From NCBI GenBank assembly GCA_910588825.1, contig CAJURF010000033.1, positions 1 to 35,955 on the forward strand: 35,955 bases of DNA, read 5' to 3'. The notes beneath the pieces are model-generated. The model saw only the letters and a program-made list of their open reading frames with translations, was not told the DNA's origin and ran no database searches. Below, in pieces: positions 16,080-24,070 of the stretch (position 1 is its first letter; the number at the start of each line of letters is the position of its first letter). Made by a program: the position numbers and the translations under genes. This DNA comes from an uncultured Lachnospiraceae bacterium. GTDB lineage: Bacteria > Bacillota > Clostridia > Lachnospirales > Lachnospiraceae.

Positions 16080-16683
16080 GGTGCTTGGGGTCTCTCCCAG
16101 CGCTTCCAATGACCAAGTGAAAAGGGCATACCGGGATCTGAGCAGGAAGTATCATCCGGATTCCTATTCGGATAACCCGCTGGCTGGTCTGGCAGAGGAG
16201 AAATTTAAAGAAGTCCAGGAGGCATATGACCAGATTATGCGGGAGCGGGAAGGAGGTTCCGGCACTTATGAATATGGAAATCATTCCGCAGGTTCCAGCC
16301 AGCAGGAGGTGGAACTGCAGGCAGCCGTTAATTTTATCAATAACAGGCGTTACCAGGAAGCACTCCGGGTATTGTCCCGTCAGCCCGCTAGGACTGCGAA
16401 ATGGTATTATTGCAGTGCTGCCGCACATTATGGACTGGGGAATAACGTGCAGGCATTGAATGATGCACAGACTGCCGTTAATATGGAACCCAATAATAGG
16501 GAGTACCAGAGTCTGCTCAATCAGCTCCAGTGGAATACCCGGCGTTACCAGAACAGAGGCTTTGGGAATATGACAAACAGCAGAGGCGGCGGCCTGCCTA
16601 CCACAGGAAACTGCTGCTGTGATCTGTGGATTGCAGATACCTGCTGTGAATGTACGGGAGGAGATCTTTGTTCATGCATGTAG
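16060..16683 (+). CDS. J-domain protein with TPR-like region and Cys-rich tail
   Basis: A 207-aa protein. Residues about 3-65 are a J domain (NPYEVLGVSPSAS, with the HPD that activates DnaK at KYHPDSY). Residues about 85-160 form a TPR-like helical repeat (AVNFINNRRYQEALRVL, then AAAHYGLGNNVQALNDAQTA). The last about 25 residues are very rich in cysteine (CCCDLWIADTCCECTGGD, then CSCM), suggesting metal binding or membrane-proximal lipidation-like modification. It lacks the G/F and zinc-finger regions of true DnaJ, so it is a specialised co-chaperone. ATG 16060 is set by AAAGGAGG 6 nt upstream; an earlier in-frame GTG at 16039 lies before that site. It overlaps both neighbours, so the trio is almost surely co-translated. 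Confidence 0.88.
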   Translation: MVTNPYEVLGVSPSASNDQVKRAYRDLSRKYHPDSYSDNPLAGLAEEKFKEVQEAYDQIMREREGGSGTYEYGNHSAGSSQQEVELQAAVNFINNRRYQEALRVLSRQPARTAKWYYCSAAAHYGLGNNVQALNDAQTAVNMEPNNREYQSLLNQLQWNTRRYQNRGFGNMTNSRGGGLPTTGNCCCDLWIADTCCECTGGDLCSCM

Positions 16684-17204
16684 ATAGCAGAAAAACAGCC
16701 ATTGGCGGTATGGCCGTGGCATTGGCTGTTTTATGTATTGTGCTAAGCGGGGTATTGGAATTTAATACTTTGTTTCTTCTGGCGGCCGCTTCCTTTTTCC
16801 CAGGCATTGTGATCCGGGAAAGCGGTCTTGCCGCGGGAACGGCTTCTTATGTGGCAGCTGCAGTTCTTGGGTTTCTTCTGGCGCCAAATAAGCTGTACTG
16901 CATCACATTTGCGGCTATGGGGTTTTATGTGGTGTGTTCCGAATGGCTGTATTTGGCTGTGGCCCGGGCGCGAGGGGGGCGGCGTATTTGGCTGTGGCTG
17001 GGGAAATTTGCAATTTTTAACCTGCTTTACCTGCCCGCTTTGACTGCCTTTCCCCGGCTGATTTTTGCTGACGGCGTCAGAGGAATCTGGCTGCTGGCCG
17101 CCGCAGCAACAGGGCAGGTTCTGTTATTAGTGTATGACCGGGCATATGAATATTTTCTTACTGTTCTCTGGGAGAAATTCCGCACACGTCTCAATCTGAA
17201 GTAG
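16674..17204 (+). CDS. Small polytopic membrane protein, third gene of the trio
   Basis: A 177-aa hydrophobic protein with about five transmembrane stretches (LAVLCIVLSGVLEF, LFLLAAASFFPGIVI, ASYVAAAVLGFLLA, ITFAAMGFYVVCSEWLYLAV, and IWLLAAAATGQVLLLVYD) and short basic loops. I recognise no enzyme motif. ATG 16674 is chosen with GGGAGGAG at 16656-16663; a TTG at 16668 and an ATG at 16650 are possible. Its start overlaps the end of the J-domain gene by 10 nt, so it could be the membrane partner that the J-protein and DUF5685 protein serve. Its last 14 nt overlap, tail to tail, the end of the Pro-Asn-repeat gene on the other strand. Confidence 0.8.
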   Translation: MHVDSRKTAIGGMAVALAVLCIVLSGVLEFNTLFLLAAASFFPGIVIRESGLAAGTASYVAAAVLGFLLAPNKLYCITFAAMGFYVVCSEWLYLAVARARGGRRIWLWLGKFAIFNLLYLPALTAFPRLIFADGVRGIWLLAAAATGQVLLLVYDRAYEYFLTVLWEKFRTRLNLK

Positions 17205-17823
17205 GTTTCTTTTTTTTCCTGATCCGGTTCCAGATTACCAGTCCGGAAATTGTGGCCAGTAATACAGCCAGAGCAATAGTCCCCATAGATAAGGCGGACG
17301 AATTTCCTTCAATGGCAGCAGAAGAAGCAGGATTAGGCTGAAGGGTTTCTGCAGCCTGGGAGGAATGAGAGCTCCCCTCCCATTCCTGCAGGCGGATATC
17401 TGCGTCCTCCCCGCTGCTGTTTTGGGAGACATTGGGCTCATTGGCCTGGTTGGCTGTATTGGGTTCATTGGGCTTGTTAGGCTGATTGGCACTGGCCATG
17501 GTATTTTGCTGGGCTAGATTTTCATTTGGCGTATTGGGGGGATTTGCCCTGTTGGGGCGGTTGGGCTGGTTGGGTTCACTGGGCGTATTGGGCTCTGCCA
17601 GGGATGGCTCCTTGAGGGTGTTGGGCATATTGGCGGCATTAGGCTCATTTGGCTTGTTGGGGGAATTTGGTTTTCCCAGGGAAGGATTCTGTTCATTCCC
17701 CTGATTGGGAGTGTTTGGCTGGTTAGGGAGTGATGTGGAGCCGTCGGCTTCGTTTGGCAGGTTAGGCACATTGGGGGTGTTGGAACTTGCAGTGTGTTGT
17801 GTATTTGAGGAAGTATTTTTCAT
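17191..17823 (-). CDS. Pro-Asn tripeptide-repeat protein with C-terminal membrane anchor
   Basis: A 210-aa protein unlike its neighbours. Residues about 15-130 are low complexity with 21 Pro-Asn dipeptides, mostly as xPN triplets (QPNRPNRANPPNTPN). A Ser/Glu-rich linker follows, then one hydrophobic segment at about 180-198 and a basic RIRKKKK tail. There is no N-terminal signal peptide and no LPXTG. By the positive-inside rule the tail is cytoplasmic and the repeat would be outside, which requires N-out insertion without a cleaved signal. It is very likely a real gene: AGGAG lies 8 nt before the ATG, and a near-consensus promoter lies upstream. I know of no named family. Replication slippage could make the repeat length variable between strains. 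The 3' end overlaps the upstream membrane-protein gene by 14 nt. Confidence 0.75.
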   Translation of the reverse strand: MKNTSSNTQHTASSNTPNVPNLPNEADGSTSLPNQPNTPNQGNEQNPSLGKPNSPNKPNEPNAANMPNTLKEPSLAEPNTPSEPNQPNRPNRANPPNTPNENLAQQNTMASANQPNKPNEPNTANQANEPNVSQNSSGEDADIRLQEWEGSSHSSQAAETLQPNPASSAAIEGNSSALSMGTIALAVLLATISGLVIWNRIRKKKKPTSD

Positions 17824-17875
17824 ATTGGCTGCTCCTGAATCATGTATTGGCGGCGCGTTTAAGCGTGTTGAATCT

Positions 17876-17904
17876 AGTATAAAAGAAATTTTTCAGGGTG
17901 TCAA
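17876..17904 (-). promoter_or_regulatory. Promoter for the Pro-Asn-repeat gene
   Basis: Minus strand: perfect TTGACA (17899-17904), 17-nt spacer, TATACT (17876-17881), 53 bp before the ATG. It sits in the divergent gap before recQ and supports real expression of the repeat gene. Confidence 0.8.
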
Positions 17905-17931
17905 CTAAGTGGACATGCAAAAGGAGGTATC

Positions 17932-19791
17932 ATGGATCGAGCGCATGAGGTGTTAAAGCAGTATTTTGGATATGAGCAGTTTCGGGAGGGGCAGCAGGAG
18001 CTTATCCAGGCAGTTGAGAGCGGCCGGGATGTACTGGGGATTATGCCTACTGGGGCTGGAAAATCCATGTGTTTTCAGATTCCGGCTCTTATGATGGAGG
18101 GGATTACGCTGGTGGTTTCACCTCTTATTTCCCTGATGAAAGACCAGGTGAGGGCGCTGAACCAGGCAGGGGTTCATGCAGCCTTTTTAAACAGTTCCCT
18201 GACGGCGGGGCAGTATCAGAAGGCACTGGGGCTGGCCAGACAGGGGCGCTACAAGATTATCTATGTGGCTCCGGAGCGGCTGGAGACACAGGCATTTCTC
18301 TCTTTTGCACTGGATTCCCAGGTCACAATTTCCATGCTGGCGGTGGACGAAGCCCATTGTGTCTCTCAATGGGGCCAAGATTTCCGCCCCAGTTATCTGA
18401 AAATCCTGGAATTTCTGAAAAAACTGCCGTACCGGCCGGTAATCGGTGCTTATACAGCCACAGCCACTGCGGATGTGAGGGATGATATCCTGGATATTCT
18501 GCAGCTTTGCGATCCGAAGATTGTGGCCACTGGATTCGACAGAGAAAACTTATTTTTTTCTGTGGAAAAGCCGGATGACAGAGACCGGGCGGTGCTTGCC
18601 TATTTACATAAGAAAGAATCCCAGATGCCGAAAAGCAGTGGGATTATCTACTGCCTCACCCGCAAAAAGGTGGAGGAACTGTGTTACTTGCTGCGGGAGG
18701 AGGGGTTCTCCGTAACCAGATACCATGCAGGATTGTCCGATGAAGAACGCCGGGAGAACCAGGAGGATTTCCTGTATGACAGGAAGCAGATTATGGTGGC
18801 CACCAATGCGTTCGGCATGGGAATTGACAAGTCGGATGTGCGGTTTGTGATTCATTATAATATGCCGAAAAACATGGAAAGCTATTATCAGGAGGCAGGG
18901 CGGGCGGGCCGTGATTCTGAGCCGGCAGAGTGTATTCTTTATTATGGTCCTATGGATGTGAGGACGAACCGGTATTTTATTGACAACAATGAGGACAATC
19001 AGGAATTGGACGAGATGACCAGGAAACTTGTCCAGGAGCGGGACCGGGAGCGTCTGCGGCAGATGACGTTTTATTGTTTTACCAGTACCTGCCTGCGGGA
19101 ATACATAATGAATTATTTTGGGGAAAAGCGTTCCGGGTACTGTGGAAACTGCAGGAATTGTCTGACTCAGTATGAGGAGGTGGATATTTCCCGGGAGGCG
19201 CAGTGTATTCTCGCCTGCATACAGGCGAACCGGATGTCCTATGGCATCACGGTAATCATAGATATTCTCCGGGGGAGCAGGGGCCAGAAGATTTTGAACA
19301 GGGGGCTGGACCAGAATCCGGAATACGGAAAACTGTCCCATCTGTCCGCTGTCAGGTTGCGCCAGATCATCCAGGAAATGTCCCTACAGGAATATCTCAG
19401 CGTCAGTGACGGAGAGTATCCGGTGCTGATGCCTGGCAGCCGGTCGCAGGAACTTACAAAAGATGCATCGCTGACCATGAAACTGGTGAAGGAACAGGAG
19501 GAGAACGGAAAACAGACAGGCGGGCAGGCTCTTTCAGACAGGAAGAAGAAGTCAGCGGCTGTGGCGCTGTCAGAAAAGGACAGTGAATTGTTTGAGAATC
19601 TGCGGAGATTCCGCAGGGAGATTGCGCGGGAAGAAAATGTACCTCCTTATCTGATTTTTTCCGACCGGACGCTGGTGGATATGTGTGTGAAAAAACCTCA
19701 GAATCAAGAACAGATGCTGCAGGTGTCTGGGGTGGGAGAATTTAAGCTGGAGAAATATGGGGAGGCATTCCTGAAGCAGATCAACGGATAA
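17932..19791 (+). CDS. recQ: ATP-dependent DNA helicase RecQ
   Basis: A 619-aa 3'-5' DNA helicase for recombination and replication-fork repair. Domain order: DEAD-like helicase with Walker A GAGKS (Lys44) and Walker B DEAH (139-142); helicase C domain with GMGIDKSDVRFVIH and QEAGRAGRD; RecQ zinc-binding region with the C-x16-C-x2-C-x2-C pattern (CLREY...YCGNCRNC); winged helix; a charged linker at about 505-545; and a C-terminal HRDC domain (DSELFENLRRFRREIA onward). This is the complete RecQ architecture. A strong AAAGGAGG lies just before ATG 17932. No partner gene is adjacent; it is divergent from the Pro-Asn-repeat gene. Confidence 0.96.
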   Translation: MDRAHEVLKQYFGYEQFREGQQELIQAVESGRDVLGIMPTGAGKSMCFQIPALMMEGITLVVSPLISLMKDQVRALNQAGVHAAFLNSSLTAGQYQKALGLARQGRYKIIYVAPERLETQAFLSFALDSQVTISMLAVDEAHCVSQWGQDFRPSYLKILEFLKKLPYRPVIGAYTATATADVRDDILDILQLCDPKIVATGFDRENLFFSVEKPDDRDRAVLAYLHKKESQMPKSSGIIYCLTRKKVEELCYLLREEGFSVTRYHAGLSDEERRENQEDFLYDRKQIMVATNAFGMGIDKSDVRFVIHYNMPKNMESYYQEAGRAGRDSEPAECILYYGPMDVRTNRYFIDNNEDNQELDEMTRKLVQERDRERLRQMTFYCFTSTCLREYIMNYFGEKRSGYCGNCRNCLTQYEEVDISREAQCILACIQANRMSYGITVIIDILRGSRGQKILNRGLDQNPEYGKLSHLSAVRLRQIIQEMSLQEYLSVSDGEYPVLMPGSRSQELTKDASLTMKLVKEQEENGKQTGGQALSDRKKKSAAVALSEKDSELFENLRRFRREIAREENVPPYLIFSDRTLVDMCVKKPQNQEQMLQVSGVGEFKLEKYGEAFLKQING

Positions 19792-19844
19792 AAACGCTAT
19801 TTTGGAAAATGGAGTAAAAAAGTACAGAAAAGTGCAAAAAGCAG

Positions 19845-19873
19845 TTGATTGTTCCAGAGGATGAAGTTATAAT
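19845..19873 (+). promoter_or_regulatory. Promoter for the flavodiiron-comFB unit
   Basis: TTGATT (19845-19850), 17-nt spacer, perfect TATAAT (19868-19873). The transcript would have about 75 nt of leader containing a short GGCTT/AAGCC hairpin (near 19896-19914), then AAGGAGG before the start codon. Confidence 0.75.
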
Positions 19874-19955
19874 GAAGAAGTAATATTTGAGGAGGCGGCT
19901 TTTTGAGAAGCCTTTGGCAGCAACCAGCAGTTTAATAATAAGGAGGCGTTAGATT

Positions 19956-21752
19956 ATGGAGAATCATGTAACAGATTCAGTTTATTATGTGGGGGCGAAT
20001 GACCATGATGTGGACCTGTTTGAAGGACAATATGTAGTGCCGGATGGCATGGCGTACAATTCCTATGTGATTATGGATGATTCCATTGCAGTCATGGACA
20101 CTATTGACCAGACAAAGACACAGGAATGGCTTGACAATATTGAAAAAGTTCTGGACGGAGCAATGCCGGATTACCTGGTGGTACAGCATATGGAGCCAGA
20201 CCATGCTGGGTCTATTGAGGCATTTGTGAACAAATATCCTTCTGCCACAGTTGTGAGCAGTCCCAAAGCGTTTGTGATGATGGGTCAGTTCTTCCCGGAG
20301 ATGAAGATGGAGCACACGAAGGAAATCAAAGAAGGCGATACTCTTTCCCTGGGAAGCCATACTTTGAACTTTGTGGCTGCACCTATGGTTCACTGGCCGG
20401 AAGTTATGATGACTTATGAATCCAGTGAGAAGATTTTGTTTGCCGCTGACGGTTTTGGAAAATTCGGAGCTCTCGATGTGGAACAGGATTGGGCATGTGA
20501 AGCCAGAAGATATTACATCGGTATTGTTGGCAAATACGGCAAGCAGGTGCAGAATGTGCTGAAAAAAGCTGCTGGTCTTGACATTGCCATGATCTGCCCG
20601 CTGCATGGTCCGATTCTGAAGGAGAATCTGGGATATTATCTGAATCTGTACGATATCTGGTCAAGCTACAGACCGGAGAGTGAAGGTGTATGTGTATGCT
20701 ATACATCTGTATATGGACATACGAAAGCGGCAGTGGAACTGCTGTGTAAGAAATTAGAAGAAGCCGGCGCACCGAAGGTAGAGTGCCACGACCTGGCAAG
20801 ATGTGATATGGCTGAGGCTGTGGAGGATGCGTTCCGTTATGACAAGCTGGTTCTTGCCACCACCACATACAATGCGGAAGTATTTCCGTTTATGAAAACA
20901 TTCATGGACCATCTGACTGAGAGAAATTATCAGAACAGAACCATCGCGTTGATCGAAAATGGTTCCTGGGCACCTCAGTGTATCAAGATTATGAAAGATA
21001 CTTTTAAAGATTCCAAGGATATTCTGTTTGCTAAGAATAATGTGACCATCCGTTCCGCCATGAATGAGGAGACAAAAGAACAGATTGCGGCTCTGGCAGA
21101 AGAACTGGCAGCTTCCTACTGCGCTGCTGACAATGTAAGCCAGAATAATATTGATCCCACAGCGCTGTTCAACATCGGCTATGGACTTTATGTAGTAACC
21201 ACAAAAGACCAGGCTGGCAAGGACAATGGATTTATCTGCAATACAGTGACTCAGGTGACCAATACGCCAAACCGTATTGCTGTGACTGTAAACAAGATGA
21301 ATTATTCCTGTGAGACCATTTCCAAGACACGGGTATTGAATATTGCCACGCTGGCACAGGATGCGCCGTTCTATGTATTTGAGCATTTCGGCTTCCAGTC
21401 AGGCAGAGATGTGGACAAGTTTGCCACATTCAGCAATGTGCACCGTGCCTCTAATGGACTCCTTTTCCTGGATAAATATGCTAACGGATTTATCTCAGCG
21501 AAAGTGACCAATGAGATTGATCTTGACACCCACAAAATGTTTATCTGTGATGTGACAGAGTGCGCTTCCCTTTCTGATAAAGAAACCATGACTTATACTT
21601 ACTATCAGAACCATGTAAAACCAAAGCCGGATGCAGATAAGAAGGGCTTTGTATGCAAGGTATGCGGATATGTTTATGAAGGGGATGAACTGCCGGAAGG
21701 TTATATCTGTCCGTTGTGTAAACACGGTGTAGAGGATTTTGAGGCTCTGTAG
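19956..21752 (+). CDS. Four-domain flavodiiron protein (beta-lactamase fold, flavodoxin, flavin reductase, rubredoxin)
   Basis: A 598-aa cytosolic O2- and/or NO-reducing enzyme. Residues 1-240 are the metallo-beta-lactamase-like diiron domain with HMEPDH (His78, Glu80, Asp82, His83). About 245-390 is a flavodoxin domain that binds FMN (VCYTSVYGHTKAAV). About 400-545 is an FMN-binding flavin-reductase-like domain (DPTALFNIGYGLYVVTT, FICNTVTQV). About 562-598 is rubredoxin with both knuckles, Cys567/Cys570 and Cys585/Cys588. Joining reductase and rubredoxin to the core suggests an electron path within one chain from NAD(P)H or a reduced donor to the diiron site, protecting the anaerobe from oxygen. 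Class naming of such fusions is not attempted here. It heads a unit with comFB, 30 bp downstream. Confidence 0.93.
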   Translation: MENHVTDSVYYVGANDHDVDLFEGQYVVPDGMAYNSYVIMDDSIAVMDTIDQTKTQEWLDNIEKVLDGAMPDYLVVQHMEPDHAGSIEAFVNKYPSATVVSSPKAFVMMGQFFPEMKMEHTKEIKEGDTLSLGSHTLNFVAAPMVHWPEVMMTYESSEKILFAADGFGKFGALDVEQDWACEARRYYIGIVGKYGKQVQNVLKKAAGLDIAMICPLHGPILKENLGYYLNLYDIWSSYRPESEGVCVCYTSVYGHTKAAVELLCKKLEEAGAPKVECHDLARCDMAEAVEDAFRYDKLVLATTTYNAEVFPFMKTFMDHLTERNYQNRTIALIENGSWAPQCIKIMKDTFKDSKDILFAKNNVTIRSAMNEETKEQIAALAEELAASYCAADNVSQNNIDPTALFNIGYGLYVVTTKDQAGKDNGFICNTVTQVTNTPNRIAVTVNKMNYSCETISKTRVLNIATLAQDAPFYVFEHFGFQSGRDVDKFATFSNVHRASNGLLFLDKYANGFISAKVTNEIDLDTHKMFICDVTECASLSDKETMTYTYYQNHVKPKPDADKKGFVCKVCGYVYEGDELPEGYICPLCKHGVEDFEAL

Positions 21753-21782
21753 AAAGTTCCGTAGTGAAGGAGTGGAGCTATT

Positions 21783-22049
21783 ATGTCAGTAAAAGTAAAA
21801 AATGTAATGGAAGATATTGTGTTTGCGCGGATGGAAAGCATTATTGAAAAGTCTGGATGCTGTCAGTGTGACCAGTGTAAGTCAGATGTGGCGGCATATA
21901 CTCTGAGCAATATCAAACCGAAATATGTCTCAACGGTAAGCGGGGAGCTGTTTTCCAAATCTGTACAGCTGGACCCGGATATGGAAAATCAGATGGTGCT
22001 CCTGCTGGCTGAGGCTGTTCAGCTGGTGCAGCAGAAACCCAGGCATTAG
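21783..22049 (+). CDS. ComFB family protein
   Basis: An 88-aa protein matching the late-competence ComFB family: KNVMEDIVFARMESIIEKSGCCQCDQCKSDVAAYTLSNIKPKYV, whose core CCQCDQCKSDVAAYTLS has the conserved cysteines. The family is widespread outside competence operons; some members bind cyclic dinucleotides, others have no assigned role. AAGGAGTGG precedes ATG 21783. It follows the flavodiiron gene by 30 bp and is closed by a strong terminator, so the pair is one transcript. No comFA or comFC is nearby, so a competence role is not supported here. Confidence 0.85.
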   Translation: MSVKVKNVMEDIVFARMESIIEKSGCCQCDQCKSDVAAYTLSNIKPKYVSTVSGELFSKSVQLDPDMENQMVLLLAEAVQLVQQKPRH

Positions 22050-22090
22050 AGACTGTCCAGAGTGTGGCTGAAAATCCAGGTGCGCTCAAA

Positions 22091-22136
22091 GAAGGGGCTG
22101 CGGGAAATATAGTTATTTCCCGCAGCCCCTTCTTTT
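22091..22136 (+). terminator. Strong intrinsic terminator after comFB
   Basis: A perfect 18-bp stem, GAAGGGGCTGCGGGAAAT (22091-22108) with its complement at 22115-22132, 6-nt loop, followed by TTTT. On the minus strand the stem is followed by TTT, so it can also stop the convergent response-regulator transcript. Confidence 0.9.
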
Positions 22137-22202
22137 ATCGTATAGGATACTTCATTCCCTATGCGATAAAAAAACCTCCGGGGGATCGCCCTGCGGCGGA
22201 TA

Positions 22203-22823
22203 TTATAGATGCTGATAATAAAATACAGCCAGCTGGGTGCGGTCTCTCAGCTCCAGTTTATCAAGGATCACGCTGAGGTAATTGCGGACAGTCCCTTCAC
22301 TTAGGCAGATTTTATCAGCGATTTCTCTGTTGTTCAGACCGTCTGCCACCAGAACGATAATTTCATATTCCTTTTTGGTAATTCCCATATCTTCATAGGA
22401 AAAAACCGTTTTTTTGTGCAGCAGGCCGGGGATTTTTGAGGCCGCCTCTCGGCCGAACACGGTTTGTCCCAAGCAGGCAGCTTCAATGGCAGGCACAATG
22501 GATGGATAATCCTGTTTTAGAATGTATCCCTTTACACCGATTTTCAGGGCCTGCAGAATGTATTCGTCATCGGTAAATGTAGTTAACAGCAGAATGCAGG
22601 CTTTGGGGTCGAAAGAGAGGACATTGGCGGAAGCGGCCAGCCCGTCTACATGTTTCATGCGGATGTCCATCAGCAGCACATCCGGCCGATGTTTTTTATA
22701 AAGTTCCAGGGCATCGGAGCCATCGGTTCCTGTGGCACAGACCTGGATAGAGCCCTGGGCTTCCAGAATAGTGGTCAAGGCCGCAGCAGCAAGTACATCA
22801 TCGTCAATGAGTATGAGCCTCAT
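22203..22823 (-). CDS. NarL/LuxR-family response regulator
   Basis: A 206-aa DNA-binding regulator. Receiver domain at 1-120 with acidic pocket Asp7-Asp9, phospho-acceptor Asp53 (LLMDIRM), Thr in LLLTTF and Lys in GYILKQD; C-terminal LuxR helix-turn-helix at about 145-205 (VADGLNNREIADKICLSEGTVRNYLSVILDKL). All key residues are present. Its ATG overlaps the stop of the partner histidine kinase by 4 nt, the usual coupled arrangement, but that kinase is broken (22820-23496). The regulator may now be uncoupled or be phosphorylated by another donor. The likely former target is the ABC transporter on the opposite strand at 24518. Confidence 0.92.
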   Translation of the reverse strand: MRLILIDDDVLAAAALTTILEAQGSIQVCATGTDGSDALELYKKHRPDVLLMDIRMKHVDGLAASANVLSFDPKACILLLTTFTDDEYILQALKIGVKGYILKQDYPSIVPAIEAACLGQTVFGREAASKIPGLLHKKTVFSYEDMGITKKEYEIIVLVADGLNNREIADKICLSEGTVRNYLSVILDKLELRDRTQLAVFYYQHL

Positions 22824-23496
22824 ATAGCTGTATCCTTTCTATTTTCCTTGGGGAGTGTAATAAAAATCCGAAATCCCTGTTCCGTATAAATCTGTATGGT
22901 CCCATGCAGGCAGCGGACTCGATCCTGCATATTGGCCAGCCCCATACCAGTATATTCCGGCTGAGCCGGGGGAATGCCATTGTCTTCGATGGAAAGCTGG
23001 TAGAGTCCGGGATGTTCCCGGACAGTCACTGTGGCCTGGTCAGCGCTGCTGTGGCGTGAAATGTTGTGCAGAGCCTCTTTTACAATGGCAATGAGGCAGT
23101 ATTTCACATCAGCGGGGACATCAAAGCCCATATCATAGTCCAGGTCCACCGGGCAGGAGGAATGTGCTGCAGCCAGACCTTCCAGGATTTCCCTGAGATT
23201 GATGGATTCGTCATGGAGATCGTGGACGCTGGAACGTATATTGTCCATGGCCGTGTGCAGGGTCTGTTCCAGGTGGTTCAGGGATTCTCCCACAGCGGCG
23301 TCTTTGTTGATGGTTTTCAGGGCGCCTGTCAGCAGAATGCAGCGGGAGAGCATATGTCCCACATGATCATGAATCTTAAAGCAGCATAGATTATAGTATA
23401 GAGAAAACCTGCCACAAATGGGGTATTGACACCCATCCAGGGCAGGGCGCCAAACGCATATATCAGCAGGACTGCCTGGTCTTCTGTGGACTTCAA
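22820..23496 (-). pseudogene. Frameshifted and internally shortened NarL-type histidine kinase
   Basis: The partner sensor of the response regulator, now broken. From a TTG at 23496 (AAAGGAGG 7 nt upstream) one frame encodes a hydrophobic stretch (VLLIYAFGALPWMG, then GFLYTIIYAAL) and then loses homology near 23370 and stops at 23329. A different frame picks up at IHDHVGHMLSR, the phospho-His box of HisKA_3 kinases, and continues through the N-box KEALHNISRH and the G-box DNGIPPAQPEYTGMGLANM to the stop at 22820. Frames differ, and the sensor part is far shorter than in family members (normally several transmembrane helices plus linker). A deletion with frame change near 23365-23375 explains this. 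A soluble kinase fragment of up to 180 aa could start at the ATG at 23362, but that excludes the His box. Confidence 0.8.
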
Positions 23497-23521
23497 TGGG
23501 AGGCCTCCTTTGTGTTTTTTC

Positions 23522-24070
23522 CTAAAATTCCTTGAAATCAATCCACAAATCATCAAAAATATTAGGTTTTATTGACTCCTGGAAGGTATAGGGCTGAACT
23601 TTTAAGTCATTGAATTCAAAAAAGTATACCAAAACTGTCTGGGTCAGGGGATTTACGATCCAATATTCCCGCACCCCGGCATCGGAATACAGTTTCAGTT
23701 TTCGTATATAATCGTGGCTGGCAGTGCTGGGGGAAATGATTTCAATCACCCAGTCAGGCGCTCCGCTGCATCCCCGGTCTGTGAGTTTGTTTTGGTCACA
23801 GACCACAGTGATGTCAGGTTCTACGATGGTTGTATCACGGTCAAAGAGTTTGACCGCAAATGGGGCCGGGTAGATTTTACAGGGGCCTTTTTTCGTTCGT
23901 ATATAATCCCGGATTGTTCCGGAAAGCTCCATTAATATTTCCTGATGTATCCGGCTGGGAGCAGACATATTATAAAACTGTCCATCAATTAGTTCAGCCC
24001 GGATATTTTCAGGCAGATTGTAATAATCATCCTCTGTGAAAATTGGGGACTCTGCTAATGCTTGTGACAT
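23522..24070 (-). CDS. Uma2 family endonuclease-like protein (DUF820)
   Basis: A 182-aa PD-(D/E)XK-fold protein of the Uma2 family, whose role is poorly known and which often multiplies in genomes. Family features: NIRAELIDGQFYNMSAPSRIHQEI near the N-terminus, here seen as ELIDGQFYNM; then VEPDITVVCD, and PDWVIEIISPST followed by KLKLYSDAGVREYWIVNP, where Asp, Glu-x-Ile and Lys form the nuclease-like core. ATG 24070 has AGGAGG 8 nt upstream; a longer start at 24124 is not supported. It lies between the broken kinase (25 bp) and the ABC remnant, on the kinase strand, and a 16-bp sequence shared with the window start lies just upstream. It may have arrived as a mobile gene. Confidence 0.85.
   Translation of the reverse strand: MSQALAESPIFTEDDYYNLPENIRAELIDGQFYNMSAPSRIHQEILMELSGTIRDYIRTKKGPCKIYPAPFAVKLFDRDTTIVEPDITVVCDQNKLTDRGCSGAPDWVIEIISPSTASHDYIRKLKLYSDAGVREYWIVNPLTQTVLVYFFEFNDLKVQPYTFQESIKPNIFDDLWIDFKEF

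Noticed and set aside
17486..17704. Plus-strand frame with Leu-Gly repeats
   Set aside because: It is the mirror of the Pro-Asn repeat; promoter and ribosome site support the minus-strand gene.
18604..19341. 245-codon minus-strand frame
   Set aside because: Antisense to recQ; no support.
22136..22168. 11-bp stem hairpin TATCGTATAGG / CCTATGCGATA as a terminator
   Set aside because: On both strands the 3' side is A-rich rather than T-rich, so it is not an intrinsic terminator; the stem at 22091-22132 serves.
22064..22276. 70-codon frame after comFB
   Set aside because: It runs through the strong terminator hairpin.
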